Origin: Bacteroidota bacterium
GTDB lineage: Bacteria > Bacteroidota > Bacteroidia > Chitinophagales > Chitinophagaceae
Assembly: GCA_018267545.1 (NCBI GenBank)
Contig: JAFDYG010000134.1
Coordinates: forward strand, 1-39,291
Direction of reading: 5' to 3'
Length of the DNA: 39,291 nt
The translations under genes were made by a program, and so were the position numbers. A model generated the notes under the pieces. The model was not told the DNA's origin. It saw nothing but the letters and a program-made list of their open reading frames with translations, and did no database searches. Each line of letters opens with the position of its first letter. Within the stretch, counting starts at the first letter, position 1. This document shows positions 26,359-34,744 of this stretch, in pieces.

Positions 26359-26802
26359 ATGACCGTTAAAAAAGGAGAATATAGCATATCAACGGACAAG
26401 GAAAGGTTGGATTTGTCCTTTGTCCATGGGTTTTTATCCAAAGAAGCGTATTGGAGCTTAGGGATTCCCTTCGAGGTGGTTGAGAAGTCTGTTCGCAATT
26501 CGTTATGTTTTGGCGTTTATCACGGTGAGGGGCAGGTGGGATTTGCGCGGATTATCACCGATTTTGCGACGGTTGCCTATTTGGGGGATGTTTTTATCGT
26601 CCAGGAGCATCGGGGAAAAGGATTGTCGAAGTGGCTGGTCGAGGTGATAAGGACGCATCCGGAGCTGCAGGGTTTGAGGAGGTGGGTGTTGCTGACGCAG
26701 GATGCGCACGGGCTATACCGGCAGTTTGGGTGGAAGGATATAGCACATCCGGAGCGATATATGGAGATTGCGGTGCCGGATATTTATAAGAAAAAAGTTT
26801 AG
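26359..26802 (+). CDS. GNAT family N-acetyltransferase
   Basis: A 147-residue cytoplasmic acetyltransferase of the small single-domain type. The acetyl-CoA binding motif is visible as VQEHRGKGLSKWLVE (about 80-94, the R/Q-x-x-G-x-G loop), preceded by the beta4 strand YLGDVFIV and followed by the C-terminal YRQFGWK typical of the fold. The substrate (small amine, antibiotic or protein) cannot be read from the sequence. It stands alone between a divergent DUF5686 gene and a convergent OmpA gene, with a hairpin terminator touching its stop codon. Confidence 0.88.
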   Translation: MTVKKGEYSISTDKERLDLSFVHGFLSKEAYWSLGIPFEVVEKSVRNSLCFGVYHGEGQVGFARIITDFATVAYLGDVFIVQEHRGKGLSKWLVEVIRTHPELQGLRRWVLLTQDAHGLYRQFGWKDIAHPERYMEIAVPDIYKKKV

Positions 26803-26820
26803 GGCCTGCTGGACAGGCCC
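26802..26820. terminator. Bidirectional hairpin terminator between GNAT and OmpA genes
   Basis: A perfect 7-bp GC-rich stem (GGGCCTG / CAGGCCC) with a 5-base loop begins at the last base of the GNAT stop codon. On the + strand it is followed by TTGTTATTTG, and on the minus strand by TAAACTTTTTTC, so it can serve both convergent genes. Confidence 0.75.
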
Positions 26821-26842
26821 TTGTTATTTGTTGGTGGTTTGG

Positions 26843-27499
26843 TTAGTTGAGCTTTCCCTGTTGGGCTTCCTGTTTCATTTTATCGTTAGCGGTGATGCCG
26901 AGCTCGACGCGGCGGTTGAGGGCGCGGTTGGACTCGTTGTCGTTGGGATATTTGGGTTGGTTTTCTCCATACCATTTGATGTCCATGCGGCTGGCGGAGA
27001 CACCTTTGCTGATGAGGTAGCTGCTGACGGCGTAGGCGCGTTTTTTGGAAAGGTCCATGTTGTATTCGGGGGTTCCGGTGTTATCGGTATGGCCTTCGAT
27101 GAGGATGTTGGTTTCGTTGTATTTGACGAAGACGCCGGCGACCTTGGAGAGGTTTGTTATGGCTTCGTCGCTGAGGGTGGCGGAGTTGATCTTGAACAGG
27201 AGGCCGGAGTTGAAGGTCATTTCGATGCCTTCGCCAACGCGGGTGACCTGGGCGTCGGGGACGGCCTGCTTGATTTCCTCCGCTTGCTTATCCATATGGT
27301 GGCCGATGAGGTAGCCGATGCCGCCGCCGACGGCTGCGCCGATGAGGGCGTCTACGACGGAGTGTTTGCCTTTGCCGATGATGGCGCCGGCTGTGGCGCC
27401 TGCGGCTACGCCGATGGCGGTACCCTTTTGGGTTTTGTTCATGCTTTTGCAGTTGGAGAGGAGTATGCCCAGGAGGGCGGGTATGAGGATATATTTCAT
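26843..27499 (-). CDS. OmpA-family lipoprotein with glycine-zipper segment
   Basis: A 218-residue lipoprotein. The start at 27497-27499 is chosen because it gives a short lipoprotein signal with lipobox LLSNC (C17); longer frames run into the upstream gene. Residues 26-68 form a glycine-zipper segment (GTAIGVAAGATAGAIIG and GAAVGGGIGYLIG), thought to insert in membranes. Residues 92-205 are an OmpA C-terminal domain that binds peptidoglycan: FKINSATLS, then EGHTDNTGTPEYNMDLSKKRA with D139 and R154, and NRRVEL. It probably anchors the outer membrane to the cell wall. It follows the TPR lipoprotein gene by 7 bases, so the two are an operon. Confidence 0.92.
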   Translation of the reverse strand: MKYILIPALLGILLSNCKSMNKTQKGTAIGVAAGATAGAIIGKGKHSVVDALIGAAVGGGIGYLIGHHMDKQAEEIKQAVPDAQVTRVGEGIEMTFNSGLLFKINSATLSDEAITNLSKVAGVFVKYNETNILIEGHTDNTGTPEYNMDLSKKRAYAVSSYLISKGVSASRMDIKWYGENQPKYPNDNESNRALNRRVELGITANDKMKQEAQQGKLN

Positions 27500-27506
27500 G
27501 GCTATA

Positions 27507-28331
27507 TTATTTGCAGATGGAGAGTTTGACCAGGTCGATGCCCATATCCTGGACGCCATTTTGGGTGGCGGTGTTGATGGCTGAGCACAGGGATTGGCGA
27601 TCGGCGGCGGTGATTTTTTTGTTGAGCGTGCCGGCGTCGTCGGTCTTGTATTTCTTCTGATAGAGTTTGACCAGGCTGGTGGTCTTTGCTTTCCAGGCTT
27701 CGGTGCTGCCGTTGCCTTTGGAGATAGCTTCGTCGTAGCTGGCGATGGCAGCGTAATAGTTACCGGCTGCTACATTGATATCGCCTTTTTGGAGGTAGAA
27801 GCGGTAGTTGGAGTTGTCGGTGGAGATAGCCTGCTGGATGTTTTGCAGGGCTGCGTCGTACTGTCCCTGGCGGGTATCGATCTCGGCCATCCTGGCGTAG
27901 ATGGTAGCGCGCTGGGCGGTGTTTTGATTTTTAGTCGTGAGCTGGATGACCTGGTTGAGGTCGGCTTTGGCTTCGGTGGTCATGCCGAGGCCGAGCTCGG
28001 CGTTGGCCTTTTCGAAGAGATTGTCCAGGCTTTTTTTGTCGATTTGGAGGCCGTGGTTGGCGGCGCCGAGGGCGTCATTATATTGACGTAAACCATTGAG
28101 GGCTGCGGCCTGGCCGGCATAGCCTTTTTCTTTGGCGTCGTAGGCGTCGCATTTTGTAATGACTTTGTTAAAGGTCTCGAGGGCGGTGCTGTAGTTGCCG
28201 GATTTGTTTTGGGACTGGCCCTGTGCAATGAGGTCGTAACAGCTGTTGGACATGGTAACCAGGCCGCTTTTGCATTGCGAGAATGCGAAAAGAATAGCCG
28301 CCAGGCTGAAGATCATCTGGTGATTTTTCAT
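27507..28331 (-). CDS. TPR-repeat lipoprotein
   Basis: A 274-residue protein with a lipoprotein signal (lipobox FSQC, C20) and about five tetratricopeptide repeats between residues 30 and 215, for example GNYSTALETFNKVI, GQYDAALQNIQQAI and GNYYAAIASYDEAI. TPRs mediate protein-protein contacts; in the periplasm such lipoproteins often scaffold envelope or secretion machines. It is the first gene of a two-gene operon with the OmpA lipoprotein, suggesting a joint envelope role. A typical Bacteroidota -7 box lies 21 bases upstream of its start. No enzymatic domain is seen. Confidence 0.88.
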   Translation of the reverse strand: MKNHQMIFSLAAILFAFSQCKSGLVTMSNSCYDLIAQGQSQNKSGNYSTALETFNKVITKCDAYDAKEKGYAGQAAALNGLRQYNDALGAANHGLQIDKKSLDNLFEKANAELGLGMTTEAKADLNQVIQLTTKNQNTAQRATIYARMAEIDTRQGQYDAALQNIQQAISTDNSNYRFYLQKGDINVAAGNYYAAIASYDEAISKGNGSTEAWKAKTTSLVKLYQKKYKTDDAGTLNKKITAADRQSLCSAINTATQNGVQDMGIDLVKLSICK

Positions 28332-28332
28332 T

Positions 28333-28359
28333 GGTTGTTTGTTAACAACCGCAAAGATA
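28333..28359 (-). promoter_or_regulatory. Promoter -7 box and overlapping inverted repeat before the TPR/OmpA operon
   Basis: TATCTTTG on the minus strand (28359-28352) fits TAnnTTTG exactly and is followed by CGG, a common Bacteroidota arrangement. No clear -33 TTTG lies 19 bases further up. Between this box and the ATG sits a perfect inverted repeat, GGTTGTT-AACA-AACAACC (28350-28333), one base from the start codon, which could be an operator or a leader hairpin. Confidence 0.5.
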
Positions 28360-28391
28360 GGAGATATTCAAATATGGTGATGATGCTTGCG

Positions 28392-29441
28392 TCAGCTCAG
28401 CTGAACATTGGCAGGGACGGGGGCTTTGGCGTATTTTTTTAGAAATTCTTTTTTCGAATCTCTGTACCAGGAAACCATGCGGAGCTTTCGAAGTGTATAA
28501 ATATAAATCCAGGCGAGGTCCAGTTGACCGGGGAGAAAGCCAGCGCGGGCGCTTCCGGGGAAGAGGTGATGATTGTTGTGCCATTCGCCGGCCAGCAGTC
28601 CAGGTCTTGTCTGGTTGATGGAGAGGTTGCTTCTGTCGAAGTCGACTCCTTCGCGGTGTTTTTCTTTACCGCCGCCGTGGCCTGTATAGTTAAATGCCCT
28701 GATGAATGTAAACCATAGCATGGATGCGGAGAAGATTGCGCAGGCGAGTGCGTGGCCGCCGATCAGGAAGAGGATGCTGTACCAGATGGCCCAGTTGATG
28801 AGCCATATGGCGATGGTATATGCGGGGCTGGCCATGGAGCCCCATTTTTGGTATTGCTGGTAAGTGTTGAGCTTAACCCCGGTATGGTCCATGAAGTGGG
28901 TCGCCTTTTTATAGGCTTCTTCGCTTAAGGAAGGGGAAACGCGCTGGTGGTTGTACTCGGCCAGCATACAATACAGGAATCCGGCCTGGGCGTTATAGGG
29001 GTCGCCGGGTTCGTCGGATTTACAGTGATGTACGTGGTGAGAGAGCACATAGATCTCTTCGGGGATAGTCTTTATGACGAGGTTTTGTGTGATAATGCGC
29101 CAGACCGGATGGCTAAAGCCATAGGATTTGTGGGTGCAGTATCTGTGAAACCAGATCGTTCCGTGTGTACCCATGATCATCATGGCGTAGACTACGACAG
29201 CGATGAGCAGCTGCCAGGAAAAGTATTTGAAAAGGAAGAGAATGAAGAACGGAAGCATGCTGGCCAGCATCAGGAAGCTGACAAACGAAATCCAGTTCTT
29301 TCGGGATTTGAAGATATTGATCCGTGAAAAAGCCTCTGACCAGAGCTGCTGATTCGTAGGGACGATAAGTGTGTTATCCTTGTCTTTCCAGCCGTAGGAA
29401 GGGGTATAGAGAAGGTCATCAATAAAGGCGCCTTTAACCAT
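28392..29441 (-). CDS. Membrane fatty-acid desaturase (acyl-CoA desaturase type)
   Basis: A 349-residue integral membrane di-iron desaturase that introduces a double bond into acyl chains, probably at delta-9, to tune membrane fluidity. All three histidine boxes are intact: HRYCTH (99-104), HHVHH (135-139) and EWHNNHH (286-292). Four or so transmembrane helices lie around 51-90 and 205-250, in the usual family order. Length is normal. It lies between the cold-shock/RRM operon (47 bases upstream, same strand) and the TPR lipoprotein gene. Closeness to RNA-binding cold-shock genes suggests, but does not prove, a shared low-temperature response. Confidence 0.92.
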   Translation of the reverse strand: MVKGAFIDDLLYTPSYGWKDKDNTLIVPTNQQLWSEAFSRINIFKSRKNWISFVSFLMLASMLPFFILFLFKYFSWQLLIAVVVYAMMIMGTHGTIWFHRYCTHKSYGFSHPVWRIITQNLVIKTIPEEIYVLSHHVHHCKSDEPGDPYNAQAGFLYCMLAEYNHQRVSPSLSEEAYKKATHFMDHTGVKLNTYQQYQKWGSMASPAYTIAIWLINWAIWYSILFLIGGHALACAIFSASMLWFTFIRAFNYTGHGGGKEKHREGVDFDRSNLSINQTRPGLLAGEWHNNHHLFPGSARAGFLPGQLDLAWIYIYTLRKLRMVSWYRDSKKEFLKKYAKAPVPANVQLS

Positions 29442-29488
29442 AATGGTTTTTTTGAATATTGGATAGTTGGGTGACGAGATGCTATTGG

Positions 29489-29938
29489 TTAAACCTTCTT
29501 TGCAACACCTACGGCAATGAGTCCTTTTGGTCCTCTTTCGATGGTGAAGTTTACTGCATCACCTTCACTAACCTTATAGGTAACATTGCTGATGTGAAAA
29601 AAAAGCTTTGTCCCATTTGTCTGTATGATGAAGCCAAAGCCTTTGGCTTCATTAAAGTAATCGACTGTGCCTTCCTTGAGCGGGTCTTCGTCTTCTTCTG
29701 TTGATTTGGGTACGCCTATCTGGATGTCCTCTATATTGAAAACTTTCTTTTTTTCGGGGTCGGGAGGGGTGGATGAAATATTGCCATTTTCGTCTATATA
29801 GGCCATCATTTCATCCAAAGACTTGCCTTTGGATTGGCTGGCCTTGCGCTCTTCCATCTTTTCGCGCTTCTCCTGCTTTTCCTTCTGACGTTGTTTCTCC
29901 TTTTCCCGTTTATTAAAATTTCCTTTTGGCTTTGACAT
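29489..29938 (-). CDS. Cold-shock-domain protein with charged N-terminal extension
   Basis: A 149-residue RNA-binding protein. The ATG at 29936-29938 lies 4 bases after the RRM gene stop. Residues 5-35 are almost entirely K, E, R and Q, predicted to be one long charged helix; 40-85 is a linker with an acidic EEDEDP patch. Residues 87-149 form a cold-shock domain with RNP1 KGFGFI (99-104) and RNP2 LFFHIS (112-117). Compared with standard 65-70 residue Csp proteins it is twice as long because of the extension. It probably binds single-stranded RNA as a chaperone, perhaps with its operon partner. Confidence 0.9.
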   Translation of the reverse strand: MSKPKGNFNKREKEKQRQKEKQEKREKMEERKASQSKGKSLDEMMAYIDENGNISSTPPDPEKKKVFNIEDIQIGVPKSTEEDEDPLKEGTVDYFNEAKGFGFIIQTNGTKLFFHISNVTYKVSEGDAVNFTIERGPKGLIAVGVAKKV

Positions 29939-29942
29939 AACG

Positions 29943-30266
29943 TTACCAACGGCTTTTTTTGTATCCGCCGCCGGAATTTCCGCGTCCGCCGCCGCCGAAA
30001 TTCCCACCGCGGGAGGGTCTTTCTTCTTTGGGTCTAGCCTCCATTACCTTAATGTTGCGGCCTTCTACGGTCGCGTCATTAAGCTCTTCGATCGCTTTTT
30101 TGGCGGCTGCGTCGTCGCTCATTTCTACAAAGCCGAAGCCTCTGGATTGGCCGGTTGTTTTATCGTTGATGATCCTGGCGGAAGTTACTTCTCCGTAGGG
30201 GGTGAAAAATGCTTTTAGGTCTTCATCCTGCACGTTAAAACTCAGATTAGAAACATAGATATTCAT
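29943..30266 (-). CDS. RNA recognition motif (RRM) protein with glycine-rich tail
   Basis: A 107-residue RNA-binding protein of the small bacterial/cyanobacterial Rbp type. One RRM covers residues 1-80, with RNP2 IYVSNL (3-8) and RNP1 RGFGFVEM (42-49). The tail (85-107) is rich in glycine and arginine and ends YKKSRW, like eukaryotic glycine-rich RNA-binding proteins. Such proteins in Bacteroidota act as global RNA binders and some are cold-induced. It is the first gene of an operon with a cold-shock-domain protein 4 bases downstream. Confidence 0.95.
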   Translation of the reverse strand: MNIYVSNLSFNVQDEDLKAFFTPYGEVTSARIINDKTTGQSRGFGFVEMSDDAAAKKAIEELNDATVEGRNIKVMEARPKEERPSRGGNFGGGGRGNSGGGYKKSRW

Positions 30267-30311
30267 ACAATAAATGATTTAAAGAGTAAAAAAATGATCT
30301 GAGGGGTCCGG

Positions 30312-30319
30312 TGAAGGTA
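30312..30319 (-). promoter_or_regulatory. Weak candidate -7 box for the RRM/cold-shock operon
   Basis: TACCTTCA on the minus strand differs at two positions from TAnnTTTG and lies 46 bases before the RRM start. The 121-base gap (30267-30387) also holds an AT-rich stretch with repeated TTAATTA and an ATTTAT-CA-ATAAAT inverted repeat, but no convincing GC-rich terminator for GH127. Confidence 0.25.
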
Positions 30320-30387
30320 GGGCTTTATTTATCAATAAATGCCAAGGTTTTGGTAAAAGGACAAATATTTAATTATCTGTTAGTTAA

Positions 30388-32418
30388 TTACCTGTATAGG
30401 GGGAGCCAGACTGACATGTCGGATGGGCCGCGGTTGGCCCAGGCGTAGTAGGGTATGAGGCGGATGTTGGCCGAAATAGGTGTTTGTTTGGAGAGTTCCT
30501 GGTAGAGATGACCGGAGGATTTGGGGAGAAGGCGAACGGAGCCTTCGAGGGCGGTCAGGTGGTTGTTGCCGATGGTGGTGGGGACGGGGTGAAAGCTGGC
30601 GTTGGCAGGTATAGCGATAGACGTAAGTGGAGTGTTGGAATCGAGGTCGGGGGATTCGAGACAGTAGACGACGGGACCGCGGCGGATGGCTACCTGCCCG
30701 CGGGTTTCTTCTACGAGGGGGTTGGCTTCGATGAGGGTGGCGGGCATGGGGAGGTCGAGGACGATGGTGTCGCCTGCTTTCCAGTAACGGGTAAGCTGGG
30801 CGTAGGAACCGGGGGCTGGGAGATTTGCCGGGGCTGCTCCGGGGGTGTGGGTGGTGTTGAGGGCGGGTTTACCGTTGATGGTGAGGGTTGCATTTTTGGA
30901 CCAGCCGGGGATGCGGAGGAAGATGGAGTAGGATGCGGCGGGGATTTTTTTTATGAGGAGGGTGATTTTGCCGTCCCAGGGGTAGTTGGTTTGCTGGGTT
31001 AGCTCGATAGAGGGGGTGGTGAGGGTATTGCTACCGTATAGGTTGACGTAGACGCCGGGGTTGGGAGTGAGGCCGGGTGTGCTGAAGCTATAGGCGTAGT
31101 CGCTGACTTCGGCGAGGGTGCGGGCGAGGTTGGGGGGGCAGCAGTTGGATAGGGAAATATATTCTTCGCGGCCGCCGGACCAGCGGAGGTTGTAGGGGAA
31201 GTCGCGGGAGGCGCGGAGGGGGTTGGTATAGAAATAACGGTCGCCGTCGAGGCTGACGCCGGAGAGGACGCTGTTATAAAGAGACTGTTCGAGGATATCG
31301 GCGTACTGGGCTTTACCGGTGAGCTGGAGCATACGCCAGTTCCAGAGCATATTGCCGATGTTGGCGCAGGTCTCGTTGTGGGCGGTGGTATTGGGGAGCT
31401 GGTAGTCGCGGCCATAGGCCTGGTGAACCTGCTGGATGTCGGGTGGGCTATAGGAGATGGCATCGGGGGAGACGCCGTCGTAGAGGGCGCCGCAGCCGCC
31501 GGTGATATAGAGCTTGTGTTCGGTGAGGTCGGTCCAGATGGCGTCGAGGTTATGGTGGAGGGAGTCGTCTCCGGTTTCGGCGACGACGTCGGCCACTCCT
31601 GCATAGAGGTAATTCGCACGGACGGCATGGCCCATCGCGGTATATTGTTTACGGAATGGGGTGCGGTCCTGGTTGTCGTCAGTGCCGTTGTTTACGAGGC
31701 CGCGGATGTCGATGAGGTTTTTGGCCAGGTCGAGGTAGACGGGGTTGCCCGTGGTTCGATACAGCTCGACGATACCCATGTAGTGAGAGGGGCAAATGGC
31801 GTTGCGGGCCAGTTCGGGTGAGCTGCGCCGGTAGAAGGCGGCGAGGTAATCGGCGGCCTTGATGGCGACGGCGAGGAGGGTAGTCTTGCCGGTGGCGCGG
31901 TAGTGGACGCAGGCGGCGGTCATGAGGTGACCCATATTATAAGTCTCGAAGTTGAGGCGGTCTTCGCAGGCGGTGGTTTTGCCGGGGTTTTTGCGTTCTT
32001 CGATGAGGACGGGGGTGTGGATATAGCCGTCGGGGCGTTGGCATTTGGCGATGACGGTGATGGCGGCGTCCATTTTTTCGTCGAGGTCCTTGTCTTTTGT
32101 GACAGCGTAGACGGCTGCCATGGCTTCGAGCAGCTTATAAAAGTCGCCGTCGTGGAAGGGAGGGCCCTGGTGGGAGCCGGTGTCGAGGCCGGCGGCGATG
32201 CGGAAATTGGTGAATGCGTGGCTGATATGCGGGTCGTTGTAGATCCTCCAGAGGCGGGGGAGGATGGAGTCGTGAGTTATGGCGAAGCGTTCGGCCCAGA
32301 AGCCGCCGGTCCATTTGACGGCGTTCATGTCCGTCGATTTCAGGACGGCGTGACTGGATTTTTGGGCTTGGAGATGGAGGGTGCTAGCGAGTAATAACAG
32401 GATGAGGAACTGGCGCAT
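30388..32418 (-). CDS. GH127 beta-L-arabinofuranosidase-type glycosidase, secreted
   Basis: A 676-residue exported enzyme (signal peptide 1-19, ending LQAQ) of family GH127. Characterised members remove beta-L-arabinofuranose by a cysteine nucleophile, and one Bacteroides member is reported to release aceric acid from rhamnogalacturonan II. The zinc-cysteine site is intact: E349 and C351 in NETCANIG, and C426-C427 in NCCPPN, with the same spacing as in the Bifidobacterium enzyme HypBA1. The position that should carry the HypBA1 acid/base glutamate appears to be Q333 (VHQAYGRDY). The gene starts one base after the DUF5703 stop on the same strand, so they form an operon, divergent from an AraC regulator. 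Confidence 0.93.
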   Translation of the reverse strand: MRQFLILLLLASTLHLQAQKSSHAVLKSTDMNAVKWTGGFWAERFAITHDSILPRLWRIYNDPHISHAFTNFRIAAGLDTGSHQGPPFHDGDFYKLLEAMAAVYAVTKDKDLDEKMDAAITVIAKCQRPDGYIHTPVLIEERKNPGKTTACEDRLNFETYNMGHLMTAACVHYRATGKTTLLAVAIKAADYLAAFYRRSSPELARNAICPSHYMGIVELYRTTGNPVYLDLAKNLIDIRGLVNNGTDDNQDRTPFRKQYTAMGHAVRANYLYAGVADVVAETGDDSLHHNLDAIWTDLTEHKLYITGGCGALYDGVSPDAISYSPPDIQQVHQAYGRDYQLPNTTAHNETCANIGNMLWNWRMLQLTGKAQYADILEQSLYNSVLSGVSLDGDRYFYTNPLRASRDFPYNLRWSGGREEYISLSNCCPPNLARTLAEVSDYAYSFSTPGLTPNPGVYVNLYGSNTLTTPSIELTQQTNYPWDGKITLLIKKIPAASYSIFLRIPGWSKNATLTINGKPALNTTHTPGAAPANLPAPGSYAQLTRYWKAGDTIVLDLPMPATLIEANPLVEETRGQVAIRRGPVVYCLESPDLDSNTPLTSIAIPANASFHPVPTTIGNNHLTALEGSVRLLPKSSGHLYQELSKQTPISANIRLIPYYAWANRGPSDMSVWLPLYR

Positions 32419-32419
32419 A

Positions 32420-34729
32420 TCAGAATGTTTTTATAATATCTTTTCTCCGGGATTCGGGTTCTACTTTGAGGGATTCGATCTTACCATTTTTTAGAGTGCA
32501 TTCGATGGTAGTGGAGTAGGGGGCGTATAATTTAAAATGTACGTCCCAGTCGCGGGGCCAGGCTGGGAGAAGGTAAATCTTTTCGTCGTCGGTTTGGAGG
32601 AGCATTTCCTGCAGGCCGATCATTCCGCTTCCGCCCCAGTTGTGGTCGGGTGTCCAGTCGAAGCCGGGGCCCCAGAAGGCGGGGAAGCGGCGGGGGGCGT
32701 CTTGTAGCTTTTTTATGGTTAGGTCGGCGGCTTCGGTTGTCAGACCGAGGCGGGCGGCGAAGATATTGTCCTGTTTCCAGCCGATATGGGATCTGAAGCT
32801 GATAGCGTCGGTATCGTATTTAAAAGTATTGATGGCGGTGTCGAGACCGGGTTTACCGATGCCGTAGAGGCCCCAGGGGTAGACGGGATAAAGCTGTGTG
32901 GATTCTTTGTTGTTGATGCGTTCCCAGGAGCGGGCGGGGGCGATGGTGGGGTGGCCGTTGACCGTGCGGAAAGAGAGAGAAGGAAGACGGCCGAGCATCG
33001 TGGTATAGGTGTGACGGGCGGAGTCGTCGAGATAGGTTTTTGGAAGTTGGAGCAGGCGGGTGAGGATGGTATGGAGGCCGGCGATGGTGGAAGAGGAGTT
33101 ATAGGCCATCTTATAAGTCTCTCCGCCGGAGCCGGGGTAGAGGATGAGGTGGCCTTCGCCGTCGAGGGAGCGGCGGCCGCGATGGGCGGCGAGGTATTGG
33201 TAGTGTTCGGAGAAGAAGGTGAGGCAGCTTTGGATAAAGGGGAGGTATTCGTGGATGTCGGCGCCGGTGTAGCGTTCGCGGTCGAGCATCATGAGACAAA
33301 ATTCAAGAACGGTGTCCCATTCGTATTCGAGCCAGGCGTTGTATTCGACGCCTTTGTCGTGGTTGGCAGGCATATCCCAGCCGTATTCGGCGCTGTTGGG
33401 GAGGCCGAAATTTTCGAGCTGTTCGGTAAAGGAGGCGCCGGTGTGGTTCCAGTAGACGCGGGTGCGGGCTTCGGCTGCGGGAAGAAGATGGACGTAGTAG
33501 TCGAGCTGATTTTTTTGCAGGTCGAAGTCGCCGCTGCGGGTCATGGGGAAGTAGACCAGGCGTTGGTTTTGTGCGGTCATGGTGCCGCCGCCCCAGTTGC
33601 GGAAGTCGGGGGTGTAGTGCAGGCTGGTGTCAGTGAGGGAGGGGTCGTAGGTGAAGAGGCCGCCGTTGAATTTAGTGGGGTAGCGGCCGAAGGCGTTGCA
33701 GGCGAGCATGTAGCGGAGGAGCTGGTAGTTTCGGGCGGCTTGCCATTGGGGGGAGGTTGCGGCTTCGGGCGTGGGAGGGGAGCTTTCGGGTTGTATGTAG
33801 ATAAAGCTGCGTTGCCAGAAGTCATGCCACCACTTCGTGGTGGCAGTAAGGGAAGAGGATTGGCGGGTTGTTGCTGCTAGGGTGTCTTCCCAGGATTGGG
33901 TGGTGGTGGCGAGGGTCAGGGTAATATTTTGGATGCGGCGGGCTTTTGTGCTGGTAAGCTGCCAGCCGGTGAAATCGGTGTCGAGGTAGCGGCCTTGTGT
34001 GGTGCCGGAGGGGTGGAGGTTTGTGCCGGACAGCTGGCCGCCGAAGGTGAGGTCTTTTAGAGGGTTGGGGAGGAGGGATTTGACGGAGTCGAGGCCTTGC
34101 TGGTGGACGGTGACGTCGAATATGTTGGGACCGGGTTGGTTGTGGTGATAGAAGACGACGTTGTTGTCCTGGAAGCGGATGCTGTCGCGGTAAGTGAAGA
34201 CTTTGCCGCCTGGGGCGTGTTTGGGCGCCCATTTGTAGGAGTTGGCGTTGTTGGCGCGGCCGGTCATTTCGCGGTCGGTGGTGCGCCAGCTTTCGTAGGT
34301 GGCGGTGGTTTGGAAGGGGTGATCGCCGGCGCAGTCGATGTGGACGATGGGGTGGAAGACGTCGACCCAGATACGGATTTTGGTGTTTTTGGAGGTGATT
34401 AGGATGTGGCCGTCCTGGAGGAGCAGCTCCTGACGAAATTGGGTGTCTTGAAATGGGTTAGGATTTAATCGGATTCTAATACGACCGCCTTTAAGAAGAG
34501 CGTTATTTTCGTCGAAGCTTCCGCTGCGGCAGAAGTAGAGAAGGAGGTCGCCGTTTTCTACCCAGACGTTGAGGCCGATGTCGCCGCCGCCGCAGGGCAT
34601 GGATTCGCTGGAATTGTGGCTGGGTGTGGTCCAGACGACGTTGTACGATTGGGGGAGAGAGGGTTGGGCTTGGGTGGAGATGGAGAAGAGGAGGAGGGTA
34701 ATACACAAGTATTGACGTATCGAAAGCAT
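32420..34729 (-). CDS. DUF5703-domain glycosidase-like protein, secreted (GH95-like fold)
   Basis: A 769-residue exported protein with a signal peptide ending TQAQ (residue 22). The N-terminal region begins YNVVWTTPS and PCGGGDIGLNVWV, typical of DUF5703, which resembles the N-terminal domain of GH95 fucosidase/galactosidases. The rest reads as an (alpha/alpha)6 barrel with NGGLFTYD, WGGGTMTAQNQRLVYFP and a C-terminal DHNWGGSGMIGLQEML. I expect a glycosidase, perhaps on L-fucose or L-galactose, but no family member with this architecture is known to me biochemically. The composition is rich in T, P, S and H, consistent with a C-rich sense strand. It is co-transcribed with GH127 and begins 59 bases from a divergent AraC gene. 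Confidence 0.8.
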   Translation of the reverse strand: MLSIRQYLCITLLLFSISTQAQPSLPQSYNVVWTTPSHNSSESMPCGGGDIGLNVWVENGDLLLYFCRSGSFDENNALLKGGRIRIRLNPNPFQDTQFRQELLLQDGHILITSKNTKIRIWVDVFHPIVHIDCAGDHPFQTTATYESWRTTDREMTGRANNANSYKWAPKHAPGGKVFTYRDSIRFQDNNVVFYHHNQPGPNIFDVTVHQQGLDSVKSLLPNPLKDLTFGGQLSGTNLHPSGTTQGRYLDTDFTGWQLTSTKARRIQNITLTLATTTQSWEDTLAATTRQSSSLTATTKWWHDFWQRSFIYIQPESSPPTPEAATSPQWQAARNYQLLRYMLACNAFGRYPTKFNGGLFTYDPSLTDTSLHYTPDFRNWGGGTMTAQNQRLVYFPMTRSGDFDLQKNQLDYYVHLLPAAEARTRVYWNHTGASFTEQLENFGLPNSAEYGWDMPANHDKGVEYNAWLEYEWDTVLEFCLMMLDRERYTGADIHEYLPFIQSCLTFFSEHYQYLAAHRGRRSLDGEGHLILYPGSGGETYKMAYNSSSTIAGLHTILTRLLQLPKTYLDDSARHTYTTMLGRLPSLSFRTVNGHPTIAPARSWERINNKESTQLYPVYPWGLYGIGKPGLDTAINTFKYDTDAISFRSHIGWKQDNIFAARLGLTTEAADLTIKKLQDAPRRFPAFWGPGFDWTPDHNWGGSGMIGLQEMLLQTDDEKIYLLPAWPRDWDVHFKLYAPYSTTIECTLKNGKIESLKVEPESRRKDIIKTF

Positions 34730-34744
34730 GCTTATATTTATCTC

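Noticed and set aside
28391-28403. Palindrome TCAGCT-C-AGCTGA near the desaturase end
   Set aside because: It is mostly within coding sequence, has an impossible one-base loop, and no T-run; treated as chance.
30362-30387. AT-rich repeated TTAATTA after GH127 as a terminator
   Set aside because: The motif is self-palindromic and weak, with no GC stem or clear U-tract.
32786-33880. Long + strand open frame of 364 codons
   Set aside because: It is antisense to the DUF5703 gene, has low-complexity G/V/E/D-rich content and matches no family; it results from G-rich strand bias.
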